Below, piece by piece: positions 34,298 to 43,936 of a stretch of 64,000 bases of DNA. Every line of letters starts with the position of its first letter. Position 1 is the first letter of the stretch. Below the pieces are notes generated by a model, which saw only the letters and a program-made list of their open reading frames with translations, made no database searches and was not told the DNA's origin. The translations under genes were made by a program, and so were the position numbers. The DNA is taken from assembly GCA_017354895.1 (NCBI GenBank), contig CP071493.1, positions 2,914,001 through 2,978,000 on the forward strand, given 5' to 3'. The stretch comes from Podospora comata. Lineage: Eukaryota > Ascomycota > Sordariomycetes > Sordariales > Podosporaceae.

Positions 34298-34827
34298 GTG
34301 TGATGTGAAGTGTTGTTCTGGTTCGTTCCATCTGGCAGTTTTGGTTGGTAATTTCTCCGAGAGGGCTTTGTGTGACGAACGAGCGCCACTTTCCATGCCT
34401 CGGGAATATCTCAGGTTTGTACTGCCGTAAGTCAGGTCATTCTGAAACTGGTGGTGGTGGTGGTGGTGGTGATGATGATGGTGGTGAAGAGTTGAGATTT
34501 GAATCGAGATATGCCTATTTATTAATGACCTCAAAGGTAATCTGTAAACTAGTTCGCAACCAAGGGAAAAAAAAAAAAAAAAAAAAAGCGAGGGTATAAA
34601 TGTATCTCTGTCGTAAATCCTTTGAAATCCGTTCGTTAAACCCCCCAAAAGCACCTATCTAAACGCCGTGCTGTCTGCTATTCTCCGGTCGTGTCTTGAT
34701 CACCCGTCCGTTTTTGCTTCTCCCTCTTGATGTCGCAGAATATAGAACAGAAATGTAGAACAGAAACCGCTGCTCATGAACCCCATTATTATGAAGCCAG
34801 AATCCCTGCCATGCATGCAAGTCCAAA
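33498..34827. other. Microsatellite-rich intergenic region
   Basis: It holds a CA run (34260-34295), a GGT/GAT run (34450-34486) and 21 A residues (34567-34587) within 330 nt. No gene with coding character was found; local open frames are made by the repeats. Confidence 0.6.
34260..34295. repeat. (CA)n microsatellite
   Basis: About 17 uninterrupted CA dinucleotides. It explains the Cys-Val runs in apparent open frames on the minus strand. Confidence 0.95.
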
Positions 34828-36150
34828 TCAAGAAGCATACCCCCCCCTTCCCTGCACCCCCGAACTCAAACCAGCATACCCAGCATACCCCCCATTTCTC
34901 TGACTGGTATACCTCCACAACAGGCTCGCCCCCTTGAGCTTCAACTTCTTCGCCAAACCCCTCAGGTCATCCTCTGCCCCTCTCTTGGCCCCAGTCTTCT
35001 CTGGCTTCTCCTCCTCAGGAGCGGTGCTCTTATCCATAGCCCACACGAACCTCTTCCTAAACCGCCTCCAGTCATCATTCGTCGGCCGTGGATCGCACCA
35101 CTCCCCTTCCTCCCCAATCTCCCCGAGGTCCCAGTCGTCTTTCTCCTCGTCGATTGGCAGCGGGTAGTACGACAGCTCGTTGTGGTGAGGCCGTCGGGGT
35201 TGGTGGTTGATGTTGGCTTCAATGTCGAACTTGAACCGGTAGGCTTGGTGTATCTGTTGGGGTCGGTATTGTGGCTCAGATGATGAGGAGGAAGCAGAGG
35301 TTGATGGAGGAGACGAAGACAATGGTGGCAGAGATGGAAGAGGTAATGACTGGGGCGGTGATGGCGAAGGGGCATTGCTGCTCATTGGAGTGGGCAAACG
35401 ACTTGCTGATGGTGATAAACTCGGCATTGGAGTGCCAGTTCCACTGATCGCACTGCTCGGTGCTGGTGATGGATAACCGCCCATGCCCGTCGCTGCTGCC
35501 CCTTGTAGTTGTGCGTGCTGCTGATGGTTTGAAAGGGGCGCCATCCCGGATGGGTGCCCGAAATCAAACTCGAACTGGAACTCCTGATGAACGACAAACA
35601 CCAATGTTTGTAGCTTGGGGAACTTGGCCAGACTGGTCATCAGCTTGTGCATGTTCGTCTTGGAGACCTTCCAGCTCAACACAGGGTGAAAGATTCCTGG
35701 GTAGATGCCGTACGAGGTGCCGAGGGCCAGTCTGTTGATGTTGTCCCGCACAAGAGGAATCTGGCTCATGAAATGCAGCGTCCGGTGTAGCCGTTTGACC
35801 AACAGATATGGTTCCAGGAGCAAGATGTCCCGGGAGAGGTCGACGTACTTCGTCGTCGGGCCTAGCGTCAACGGTTTATAGTGGTGAAGCACAAAGCATC
35901 GGCTCTCTCGACAGACAGCTGCCAGCGGCGGAGGAGGCTCCGGGTGCACATTGGCAAACATCAACCCCTTCTGAGCCGGAGTCTTCTGTTTGGAGCTGGG
36001 AGCATCCATGACCTCGTACACCCGGGATTCTGGCAACGAGTACTCCCAAATCATATTCCGGATCTCTGCCGGTAATCGCTGAAAACTCCAAAACTCTGTC
36101 GGCGTCTGAGCGAACCCTCGCCTGTGATAGTTCTGATCGCGATGCATCAT
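34828..36150 (-). CDS. 2EXR domain protein
   Basis: This belongs to a large fungal family with the 2EXR domain; its molecular role is unknown. From the ATG at 36150 it is a single exon of 440 aa. The domain (about residues 20-125) starts with the family hallmark FWSFQRLPAEIRNMIWEYSL, and goes on with ESRVYEVMDAP, PPPLAAVCRESRCFVLHHYK and YVDLSRDILLLEPYLLV. The next part (HFMSQIPLVRDNINRLALG, then KFPKLQTLVFVVHQEFQFEF) reads like the rest of the conserved core. A Ser/Pro low-complexity linker (about 240-305) precedes a charged C-terminus with a coiled-coil-like KPEKTGAKRGAEDDLRGLAK. The upstream frame is open but lacks an ATG, so an additional 5' exon is possible. Confidence 0.85.
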   Translation of the reverse strand: MMHRDQNYHRRGFAQTPTEFWSFQRLPAEIRNMIWEYSLPESRVYEVMDAPSSKQKTPAQKGLMFANVHPEPPPPLAAVCRESRCFVLHHYKPLTLGPTTKYVDLSRDILLLEPYLLVKRLHRTLHFMSQIPLVRDNINRLALGTSYGIYPGIFHPVLSWKVSKTNMHKLMTSLAKFPKLQTLVFVVHQEFQFEFDFGHPSGMAPLSNHQQHAQLQGAAATGMGGYPSPAPSSAISGTGTPMPSLSPSASRLPTPMSSNAPSPSPPQSLPLPSLPPLSSSPPSTSASSSSSEPQYRPQQIHQAYRFKFDIEANINHQPRRPHHNELSYYPLPIDEEKDDWDLGEIGEEGEWCDPRPTNDDWRRFRKRFVWAMDKSTAPEEEKPEKTGAKRGAEDDLRGLAKKLKLKGASLLWRYTSQRNGGYAGYAGLSSGVQGRGGYAS

Positions 36151-39100
36151 GTCGGGCCTCGAATCGTAGTGGTCGATGCTAGATTTCTTCCCAACCGTCA
36201 GAATTTCGTGCTTCGTACGGCCCTGATATGTCGGGCAGCCTTCGTTTCGGCCAGATCCGGTCTCGCCAAGTGGAAAGGTCCTTTCTCCCGTGTCGTCGAG
36301 CCTCTGATGATAATAGCCGGCCCAGCCTCTCGGTCCCGCTGGCCACGTCAAATCAACCTCTCCACACCGACTCTTTGAGCCGCTCTCCAACGACACGTCG
36401 ACTGGGAAAAAAAAATAATGGGCTGTGATATGAGAATGCCGGTAATTCACTGGAAATAAGACCGCCCACTATTAATGTCCCTTCCCTTTCCCTCGATCGA
36501 CTGTTGCTACCGCTTGGTGGCGGGATTCTGCAGAATGTTGAACTTGCAGGTGGCAGGCCGGGCGGGAGGGTTGCTTATGAGAAGCTGAGTTATATGGAGG
36601 CTTTGGTGTGCGTGGGATACCTGGGGAGGTTGACCAGTGAGAGGGTGTTGATGGGATATGGGGGAAAGTTCTCAGCTGCAACAGACTATGTGCGGTATCA
36701 CGTCATCCACTATGGAAGGGAGTCTCTTGAAAGGTCAGAAAGCAAAGGAGGAAGTTGGAAGAGAAATCGAGAAGGGGTACGAAGGCAGGACACCACCAAG
36801 TTTTGGGGCTGTTCTGTGGCTTCTCAGCTCCCGTCACTTGACAAAGCGAGCACGAGGGCGAACCGAGCTTGACCAGCCTGGCAATGGCAATACGGAACCC
36901 TGGACCAAAGCACCATGCTCGGGAGCACGTCGGGAGTAGCACATGTCGGAAACGAGGTCAGGGGGGTGGATACAAGGTGCACTTCTTCCCCCCTAGTGCT
37001 GCCAAAACCCAACCGTAGGTGGACTACCATCTGTGCTTGCTTGGACATGGGAGCCGAAGGAATCCTGGACGGCTTTCAAGATGGGACGAACAGGCCCCAA
37101 AACCTTCCACAAGAGGCAAACTCCCGCACGGTACTGCTCGCTGGCCGGCACAGCATGACATGACCATGGCCCATCCGAGGCTACCGACTGTTGGGCAGTG
37201 GAGGGCTTGGTCATATTCATGTCATTTCTGCTTCCCACTGTGGCAGCCCGAAGACGAAGTGGCTTGAAGAGGCAGCTGGGAGCAAACCCCAAGCGTGGAC
37301 CCAACAAAAAATGTCAAAGGGAGCCAGCCGGCCATTGGGAAGTCCCCCGTCAGCTGGGGAAACCCACTGAGCATCAAGAACTGGCCGTCTTGGGAGTTGG
37401 GAGCGGGATGGCGAAAAGGCAGCAAGGACCCCCTCCTGGGTCCTTTGGCCGCGTATGTAGGTAGTACTCTCGTGGAATAATAAGCAAAGACGAGACATTA
37501 ACTACCCAGGTCAGAGTAGTGTGAGGTCAGTGAGGTCAGAGAGACAAGGGAGCGCTGCAGAGCATAGCATGCAGCGTAGTAAACGGATGGTACGTGGCCA
37601 GGGAAAAGTAGTGAGCTATTCTTAGCATATAAGGGACCACGTTTTAATCCTGCAGTGATCCAATTCATTAGCTCTTCAGGCTTACCGATCTTGGGGCCCA
37701 TGGTAACGTGCCGTCGAAGCAGAGTCGCAGTTGAGCGCCGGCTCTGGTGATCGAGCAAGTGGAGGTAGTGTTGTAGTGGGACGCCCAGAAAACTACCCAA
37801 GTAGCGGTAGGGAGGCTGGTCCTGGTCCTGGTCCTGGTCCTGGGAGGAGGGGGCACAACCTCTACGCCAACTTGTCCCGAAGACGCCAGATCGCTTTTGC
37901 TGGTCAACGACAGAACCAAGATATCCAACGACCAAGTTGAGCCCCTCCGAAGTTCCAGAAATATCCCTGTCCCCAGGATTGTGACGGCATGGGGCGCCAA
38001 CAAGCTGAGAAGCCGCCTGTCATGCGTAACGATCAATAGCGCACAGAAATATTAATCAGATTCCGTACACAAACATTGCAGGCGAGGAGGAGCTGCGGAA
38101 CGGCAACCAAGCGAGATGGGTAGCGTACATCTGCTACGGAGAAAACATACATGTACGTACCAGCCCATGAACGGTGACGGTGACTCGGGGCGGGATGGAC
38201 GTGGGGATAGGGGACTCCAGAGTACCACATCGAGCATGGATGGCAAAACGCCCGGGCTGCGAGGTTGCGCACGAAGAGAGTGATGAGGGGGAAATGTGAG
38301 ACCGAACGGACGGAAGGGCCCTTTTTGAAATCCGTGATGAATCCCTCGAAACTCGAAACAAACGTCGATTGGGTGATCAAGGTCAGTGGACTGGCCCGAC
38401 GCAGACGGGACGAAACACCAAGCAAGTTCCTTTTCTGTGGCTTTGTTTGGTGGGAGGTGCGTGACATAGATGAAAAGACCTCCGTTTAATCAAGTCCTCG
38501 ACGTTTCTGTTGGTCGAGGTGGTCACTCGCGCCGCGACGGGCGAGTCCGGCCGTCGAATGCGGAAGGCCCTCCGACACTTAAGCCATGAGGGGTGTGTCA
38601 CTGTCACTCGACATTGTGATCATGGAGAAAATGGAAGCGACTGAATGAAGCGGAAGCGACAAACTCCGGCGAGAAAGATACCCAGGAAGTGGGGGCTGTC
38701 GGTGAGGTCCGAGCCAGCCCTGCTCTTCTCGCGAGGTTCCCGAGCAGACAAGAAAGGCGGGGTCGGGATCGGTCTGGTCGGCCAAGGAATTGTTCCGGAA
38801 CTTTGGACCTGACCTCCTCTGATTGGCTGCAGACCGACTGCCGAATGACTAAGCGGGCCGCTCCACCAGGATTTTGGAATATCAACAGCAAGCAGCGAAA
38901 ATTTATTTCGGTTTCCTTTTCTTCTTTTTTTTTCTTCGTGCGGCGCCACGACCATTTCAAAACATTACCCGTGTTGCTCGAGTCCGATTCCTTCGGGGAT
39001 TTCTATGTGACTCGCAGCGTCAGTCGTGGCACAGATCAATGAATTGCACGCCGATCTCTTCTACCAGTCAGCCCACCGAGGAGAACCCCTCCAGGGCTCG

Positions 39101-39772
39101 GTGGTGGTGTTGAGGTTGGACATAACTATTTTCTGTGACCTTTTGCGTGTGTACCAATGTCTTGGTAGTCGTGTTCGATTTCCCAACGACTTTGGTTCTT
39201 CCTCCATCGTTACCAGGCTCTGGATTGTGATGAGGGAAGCTTGTCGTCAATGCCGTCTTTGCGGCGGCTATTGTCAACGGGTTTTACCAGGCATTGTGTT
39301 GGATGCTCAAACCGTTTATCCCGTTTCCAATGCCTTTCCAAGCACAACCAGGAAGACCACCAGCCATGCGTTTTAACCCGTCGATCCTATGATTGTTTAT
39401 TTCTGTGGTTCCAGGAATGAGGTTGGGCGGTACAAGCCATCCCTCTTCTTCGAAGTGGGTGCTGGGTTAATTTATCCATATCTCTTTCACTGCCAACGCG
39501 TTATGCACAAGTGAGCTGGATTAGTGTACACCATCGAGCTGCCACCTCCTACATTGGGACGAAAAGAGAATGGTATCATGGATTCCTTATCGGAAAACCA
39601 GCTACTAAGACTGTTCGGTTGGCAAGAGACATTCCGACCCTTAACACCCCAGCCACGCTCATATATATCATAATCTGGAGTCGATATGATTTCTCTCTCT
39701 GTCTCTGGAAATGGAAGCCCTCCAACTCCCCAACCCTCAGTCCGGACTGGGTGGCCTTGATTCGTACGGACT
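36151..39772. other. Intergenic region, no supported gene
   Basis: About 3.6 kb. A short CCTGGT repeat lies at about 37818-37842. Open frames are short and disagree with each other in frame. No gene, tRNA or transposon could be supported. Confidence 0.5.
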
Positions 39773-40922
39773 CTACTCATCACCGATCTTCTCGAGCTTG
39801 CCCATCTCACGCTTCTCCCCAGCCTCGCCAACTAACCGGACACGGTCCAGTCTCACCTTCTCGCTGTCACCGTCCCCGTCCACCACAAACAACACCAGAC
39901 TGTTGATGTTCTGAAACTTCACATATCGTAAACTGATGTTGGCTGTGCCATCCGGGTTCCAATCCTTCTCCGAGAGCTCGATGACCTGCGTGGCACTCAT
40001 GTCCTCGGCCTCGTCGAACCCGAGGTTATGCGACTTGTTGGTAAACAGCTTGATGGTTTTGGGTCGCATGGGAGCTTCGTCATCGTCATCATCAGAGGGA
40101 GGCAATGAGGTGATCTGGAGATGGTCAGGTCAGTAGGATGCTCCTCTGTGCTGCGTTGGTTCCAGGGGAACGCACCTGAAGAGTGTGTAGCTTAATCATG
40201 GCCTGGAAAGGCAAAAAGAGCATCAGCTGCTCATCCGTGTCACTTTCCACCCAGTCCTTTGTGGCACTCTTTTGCCCTGACAGCGCACTTGGCCTGGACT
40301 TGTCAAGCAGGGTGTGCACACCCTCTGGGCCAGACTCAACGTTCAGAAGCTCGCAACGGTTGATCTCGATCTGGTCTGTGATATCAGTGTAGCCGCGAGG
40401 CAGCTCCGCACCTCTCCAGGTCGCACCGCTACTGCTTGACCCTCCGGCGGCTCCTCCAGGGTTCTCCATAGCCTCTTGAAAATGCCCGCGGATGGTCTCA
40501 AGCATGCCCGAGAGCTTCTGCACATCTGCCCCTTTCACCCGGGAGGTAATCTGGCCATTTCGGAAATAGATAAAGGTTGGCAGAGAGGTGACGTTGTAGG
40601 CCTGGGCAATGTCCTTTTGGGTGTCGGTGTTGACCTTGATGAAGGCCAAGACGTTTTCGTGAGAGAGCTCCTCGGACGCCTTCTCGAAGATGGGCTTGAT
40701 CGCCTTGCAAGGGCCACACCAGTCGGCATAGACTACAGAAACAAACGCCAGCTTCTTAGCAAGAGTTCGGGGTGCTAGATAGCATGAGGGTGGCCCATGT
40801 TGGGGCAGCGACGCGACAGAACACTTACAGTCTGCGACAACCAAAGCATTGGTTTGCAAGATGGTTTGGAACTGCGCTGAGGAGGTAACCTCTATCGGCT
40901 TGGAGTCGTGTGTTGACGACAT
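39773..40922 (-). CDS. Thioredoxin-PITH protein (TXNL1-like)
   Basis: This redox protein couples an N-terminal thioredoxin domain to a PITH domain, which in TXNL1 and fungal homologues binds the 26S proteasome. Three exons (40829-40922, 40176-40732, 39773-40114) give 330 aa. The active site is DWCGPC (Cys37/Cys40), created by the first splice junction (VVAD-FYADWCGPCK). Thioredoxin hallmarks NVTSLPTFIYFRNG and the closing helix follow. A Gly/Ser linker (about 130-145) leads to PITH, with DITDQIEINRCELLNVE, LMLFLPFQAMIKLHTLQI, KTIKLFTNKSHNLGFDEAED and LRYVKFQNINSLVLFV. The C-terminus is charged. Donors GTAAGT and GTGCGT keep frame. All expected catalytic residues are present. Confidence 0.95.
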
Positions 40923-42016
40923 GGCGGGCGACGAAAATTATTTCCCCGGCGCTTTCGCGAAGGTTTTCGATAGGGTGCGGCGAGATGGTGTCGGGCGAGT
41001 ACCTATGTAATAAGTGTTGTCGATAGTTGATGGTCGATGGAAGAGTGCCCGGCGATGACAACAGAGCTCTGCCCCACGAAGAGACCCCTGCAAGGAACCA
41101 GCTGGTGGGGCCTAACCCTGAAGTGTCTTAGCGCGGGGTTCAGCTCTTGGCAGCTCTCTCGGAAACCCAGAGACCATCCGATGATGTTGAACAGAGAATT
41201 CTCTTTCTTGAACATTCCACATGTCTCATTCAGCTGAGCAATACACAAAAGCTTCCTAGACAACGCTACATAATACAGGAAAAACAGGTGTCGACATTGG
41301 TGTCTATCAGTCTGTATGGCATCACGGGTAGCTAACCGTCGAACCAGGCTTGTCAACGGCTAACTGTTCAACGACGACAACAACTACATTGTCACCGGTG
41401 TGGATTTATGTCAATAAAGGCATCGAATTTCAGCAAACAGTCTTCACCGTATCAATAGAAATATCTACATAATAGGACTCATCTCGCCTCTCTTTTTGGC
41501 AAAGTGCAGCTCGAATGAGACATGCGTCACAAGGGTTCGTTCCGGTTCCAAGCAGGGAAACCCATGGGTCACACTAACTACGTCATAAGACCACGCTCAT
41601 GAGCACCTCCTCAAGATGCCCGACCCAGCACCCCGACAAGGTCTATGAAGGGGCAGATGATCCGCGAGATTCCATTATTAGTAGTAGTTTTCTCTTCCCG
41701 TTGCCATCTGGTCTTTTCATCTCAACACCAGACAATCTTCCCTCACACAAAACCTTGTGTGCTTCGGGTTCTTGACTAGGCGATTTAAGCAACAGTCTAC
41801 GGCTCTAGTGCCGTTGCTGTGTCCTGCCATCGTTTCTAGGGACTGATCAATATCTACATAACATTCCCCCTTCCAATTAACTCACCCTCGGAATCGACGT
41901 TACCTGGTAAACCGAATCCCATTTCCACCAGCCTCAGGTCTCTCTATCTAACACGATCTCCAGCCTCAATATCCATTACTATCTATCACCGCCACAACAT
42001 CCACCACTCGCCCGTC
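40923..42016. other. Divergent promoter between TXNL1-like and repeat-protein genes
   Basis: About 1.1 kb with a pyrimidine-rich approach to the start at 42017. No gene was found. Confidence 0.55.
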
Positions 42017-43936
42017 ATGGCCCTCTACGAACGCGACAAATCCCGCCACAAGAAGTACCTCTACCTCGACCCCCCTCGCCCCGGCCTCCACGAGCGCCGC
42101 CGCAAAGTAACCACCATCGTCCCGGCCCGGGTACCCACCCCTCCTCCCCCCGTTGTCCTCCAACCTCTTCCTCCCCCCCCTCCCCCTCCGGTTGTCCTTC
42201 AACCCCTCCCCCCTCCCCCCCCAGTAGTCGTCGAACCATGCCCTCCCCCTCCCCCTCCACCCCGTCCACCCCCAGCTCCAATAGAAGAAGACGACACAAT
42301 CGACGTCATAGCCGTAGACGTCGACCCCTCCGAAACGTCCAAATCTTCCAAATCCCGCAAATCCCGCCGCAAAAGGCGTTCCCACTCCCCTCGCAGGGAA
42401 ACTCGCGAAAGGGAGGTGATCATCGAGCGGGAACGGCTTGTCCCTTATGAGGTTCACGTGCCTTACCCTGTTGATAGGGAGCGGATTGTGGAGGTGGAGG
42501 TTCCGGTTCCTTACCCGGTGGAGAGGGAGAAGGTTGTTGAGGTGGAGGTGCCGATGCCGTATCCGGTTGAGAAGGAGAAGGTGGTGGAGGTGGAGGTGCC
42601 GGTGCCGTATGAGGTTCAGGTGCCGGTGCCGTATGAGGTCAAGGTGCCGGTTCCCATGCTGCCGGCGCCGAGGACGCCGAGCCCGCCGTTGAGGAAGAGG
42701 GAGACGTATAGGTATGTTGAAGGGTTGGAGAGTAAGATTCCGATGAGGGAGGTCAGGGGGGTGGAGGGGTTGGAGAGTAGGAGGCCGGAGAGTGGGATTA
42801 GGGGGGTGGAGGGACTTGAAAGTAAGAGGCCGGAGACTGGTATTAGAGGTGTGGATGGATTAGAAAATCGGAGACCGGAGAGTGGAATTAGAGGCGTGGA
42901 TGGATTAGAAAATCGGAGGCCGGAGAGTGGAATCAGGGGCGTGGATGGCTTGGAAAGTCGGAGGCCGGAGAGTGGAATTAGAGGCGTGGATGGATTAGAA
43001 AATCGGAGGCCGGAGAGTGGAATCAGGGGCGTGGATGGCTTGGAAAGTCGGAGGCCGGAGAGTGGAATCAGAGGTGTCGAGGGGCTTGAAAGCAAGGTCC
43101 CTACTGGAGGTATCAGAGGAGTTGAAGGGCTGGAGAGTCATGTTCCTAAGGGAGGTATCAGAGGAGTAGAAGGAACCGAGAGCAGAGTCCCTAGGGAAAG
43201 CATAAGGGGCGTGGACGGATTGGAAAGCAGGGTTCCTACTGGTGGCATTAGGGGTGTGGACGGATTGGAAAGCAGGGTTCCTACTGGTGGCATTCGGGGT
43301 GTGGAGGGCATGGAGAGCAGAGTGCCACGTGAAAGTATCAGGGGCGTTGAGGGTATGGAGAGCAGAGTACCGCGAGACAGTATTAGAGGTGTTGAAGGCA
43401 TGGAAAGCAGAGTACCGCGAGACAGTATTAGAGGTGTTGAAGGCATGGAAAGCAGGGTACCAAGAGATAGTATCAGGGGCGTCGAAGGCATGGAAAGTAG
43501 GGTTCCCCGGGACAGCATCAGGGGTGTCGAAGGAATGGAAAGCAGAGTCCCCAGAGATAGCATTCGCGGCGTCGAGGGTATGGATAGCAGAGTGCCTCGA
43601 AGCAGTGTGAGAAGGCTGAGCAGGATGAGGGATAGGAGCTGCGATAGTCAGAGCTCTGTGGATGAGAGGGACAGGGTGAGGATTACAGTTGCGGAGAGGG
43701 AGCGGGAGAGGATAAGGAGGGAGAGTTCGGTGTCGGGTGCGGGAGGAAGGGAGTACAGGCACGAACGTCGTGGCGGATGTGATTGCCACCACTACTATGG
43801 CCATGGTCGACACGGGCCTGATTGCGAGCATATCCATATTCACAGCAGAGAGAGGATTTATGAGAGAGACAGGAATAGCGACGTCAGTCTCATGAGGGAG
43901 GATTCTCGAGGACGGTATGGGGATTTTAGGTGTTGA
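42017..43936 (+). CDS. 639-aa protein with twenty 15-residue tandem repeats
   Basis: I do not recognise this protein. It is a single exon opening MALYERDKSRHKKYLYLDPP. Poly-proline runs (about 40-85) follow. Next is an Arg/Ser/Lys patch (SKSRKSRRKRRSHSPRRE). Residues about 142-215 repeat EVEVPVPYPVEREKVV-like units. Twenty tandem 15-residue units then fill 42716-43615 (about 234-533), with the core VEGLESRxPxxxIRG. A charged segment leads to a Cys/His cluster (about 587-607, CDCHHYYGHGRHGPDCEHIH) and a basic C-terminus. There is no signal peptide or membrane segment. Long open frames on the opposite strand are shadows of the 45-bp repeat. The EVPV-type units resemble alveolin repeats, but shared ancestry is not shown. 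A structural or scaffolding role is inference. Confidence 0.9.
   Translation: MALYERDKSRHKKYLYLDPPRPGLHERRRKVTTIVPARVPTPPPPVVLQPLPPPPPPPVVLQPLPPPPPVVVEPCPPPPPPPRPPPAPIEEDDTIDVIAVDVDPSETSKSSKSRKSRRKRRSHSPRRETREREVIIERERLVPYEVHVPYPVDRERIVEVEVPVPYPVEREKVVEVEVPMPYPVEKEKVVEVEVPVPYEVQVPVPYEVKVPVPMLPAPRTPSPPLRKRETYRYVEGLESKIPMREVRGVEGLESRRPESGIRGVEGLESKRPETGIRGVDGLENRRPESGIRGVDGLENRRPESGIRGVDGLESRRPESGIRGVDGLENRRPESGIRGVDGLESRRPESGIRGVEGLESKVPTGGIRGVEGLESHVPKGGIRGVEGTESRVPRESIRGVDGLESRVPTGGIRGVDGLESRVPTGGIRGVEGMESRVPRESIRGVEGMESRVPRDSIRGVEGMESRVPRDSIRGVEGMESRVPRDSIRGVEGMESRVPRDSIRGVEGMESRVPRDSIRGVEGMDSRVPRSSVRRLSRMRDRSCDSQSSVDERDRVRITVAERERERIRRESSVSGAGGREYRHERRGGCDCHHYYGHGRHGPDCEHIHIHSRERIYERDRNSDVSLMREDSRGRYGDFRC
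42716..43615 (+). repeat. 45-bp coding tandem repeat, 20 units
   Basis: Twenty in-frame 45-bp units encode a 15-residue motif. Units 5 and 7 are identical, and 6 and 8 nearly so, giving a 90-bp higher-order duplication. Units 12 and 13 differ by little, and units 15-19 encode the same VEGMESRVPRDSIRG with some synonymous differences. This points to several separate rounds of expansion. Confidence 0.92.

Noticed and set aside
34093-34654. Cys-Val repeat proteins on the minus strand
   Set aside because: Created by the CA microsatellite.
42616-43563. Minus-strand repeat proteins (SNPSTPLIPLSG-type)
   Set aside because: They are produced by the 45-bp repeat read backwards. The plus frame has an ATG, unique flanks and a full-length frame.
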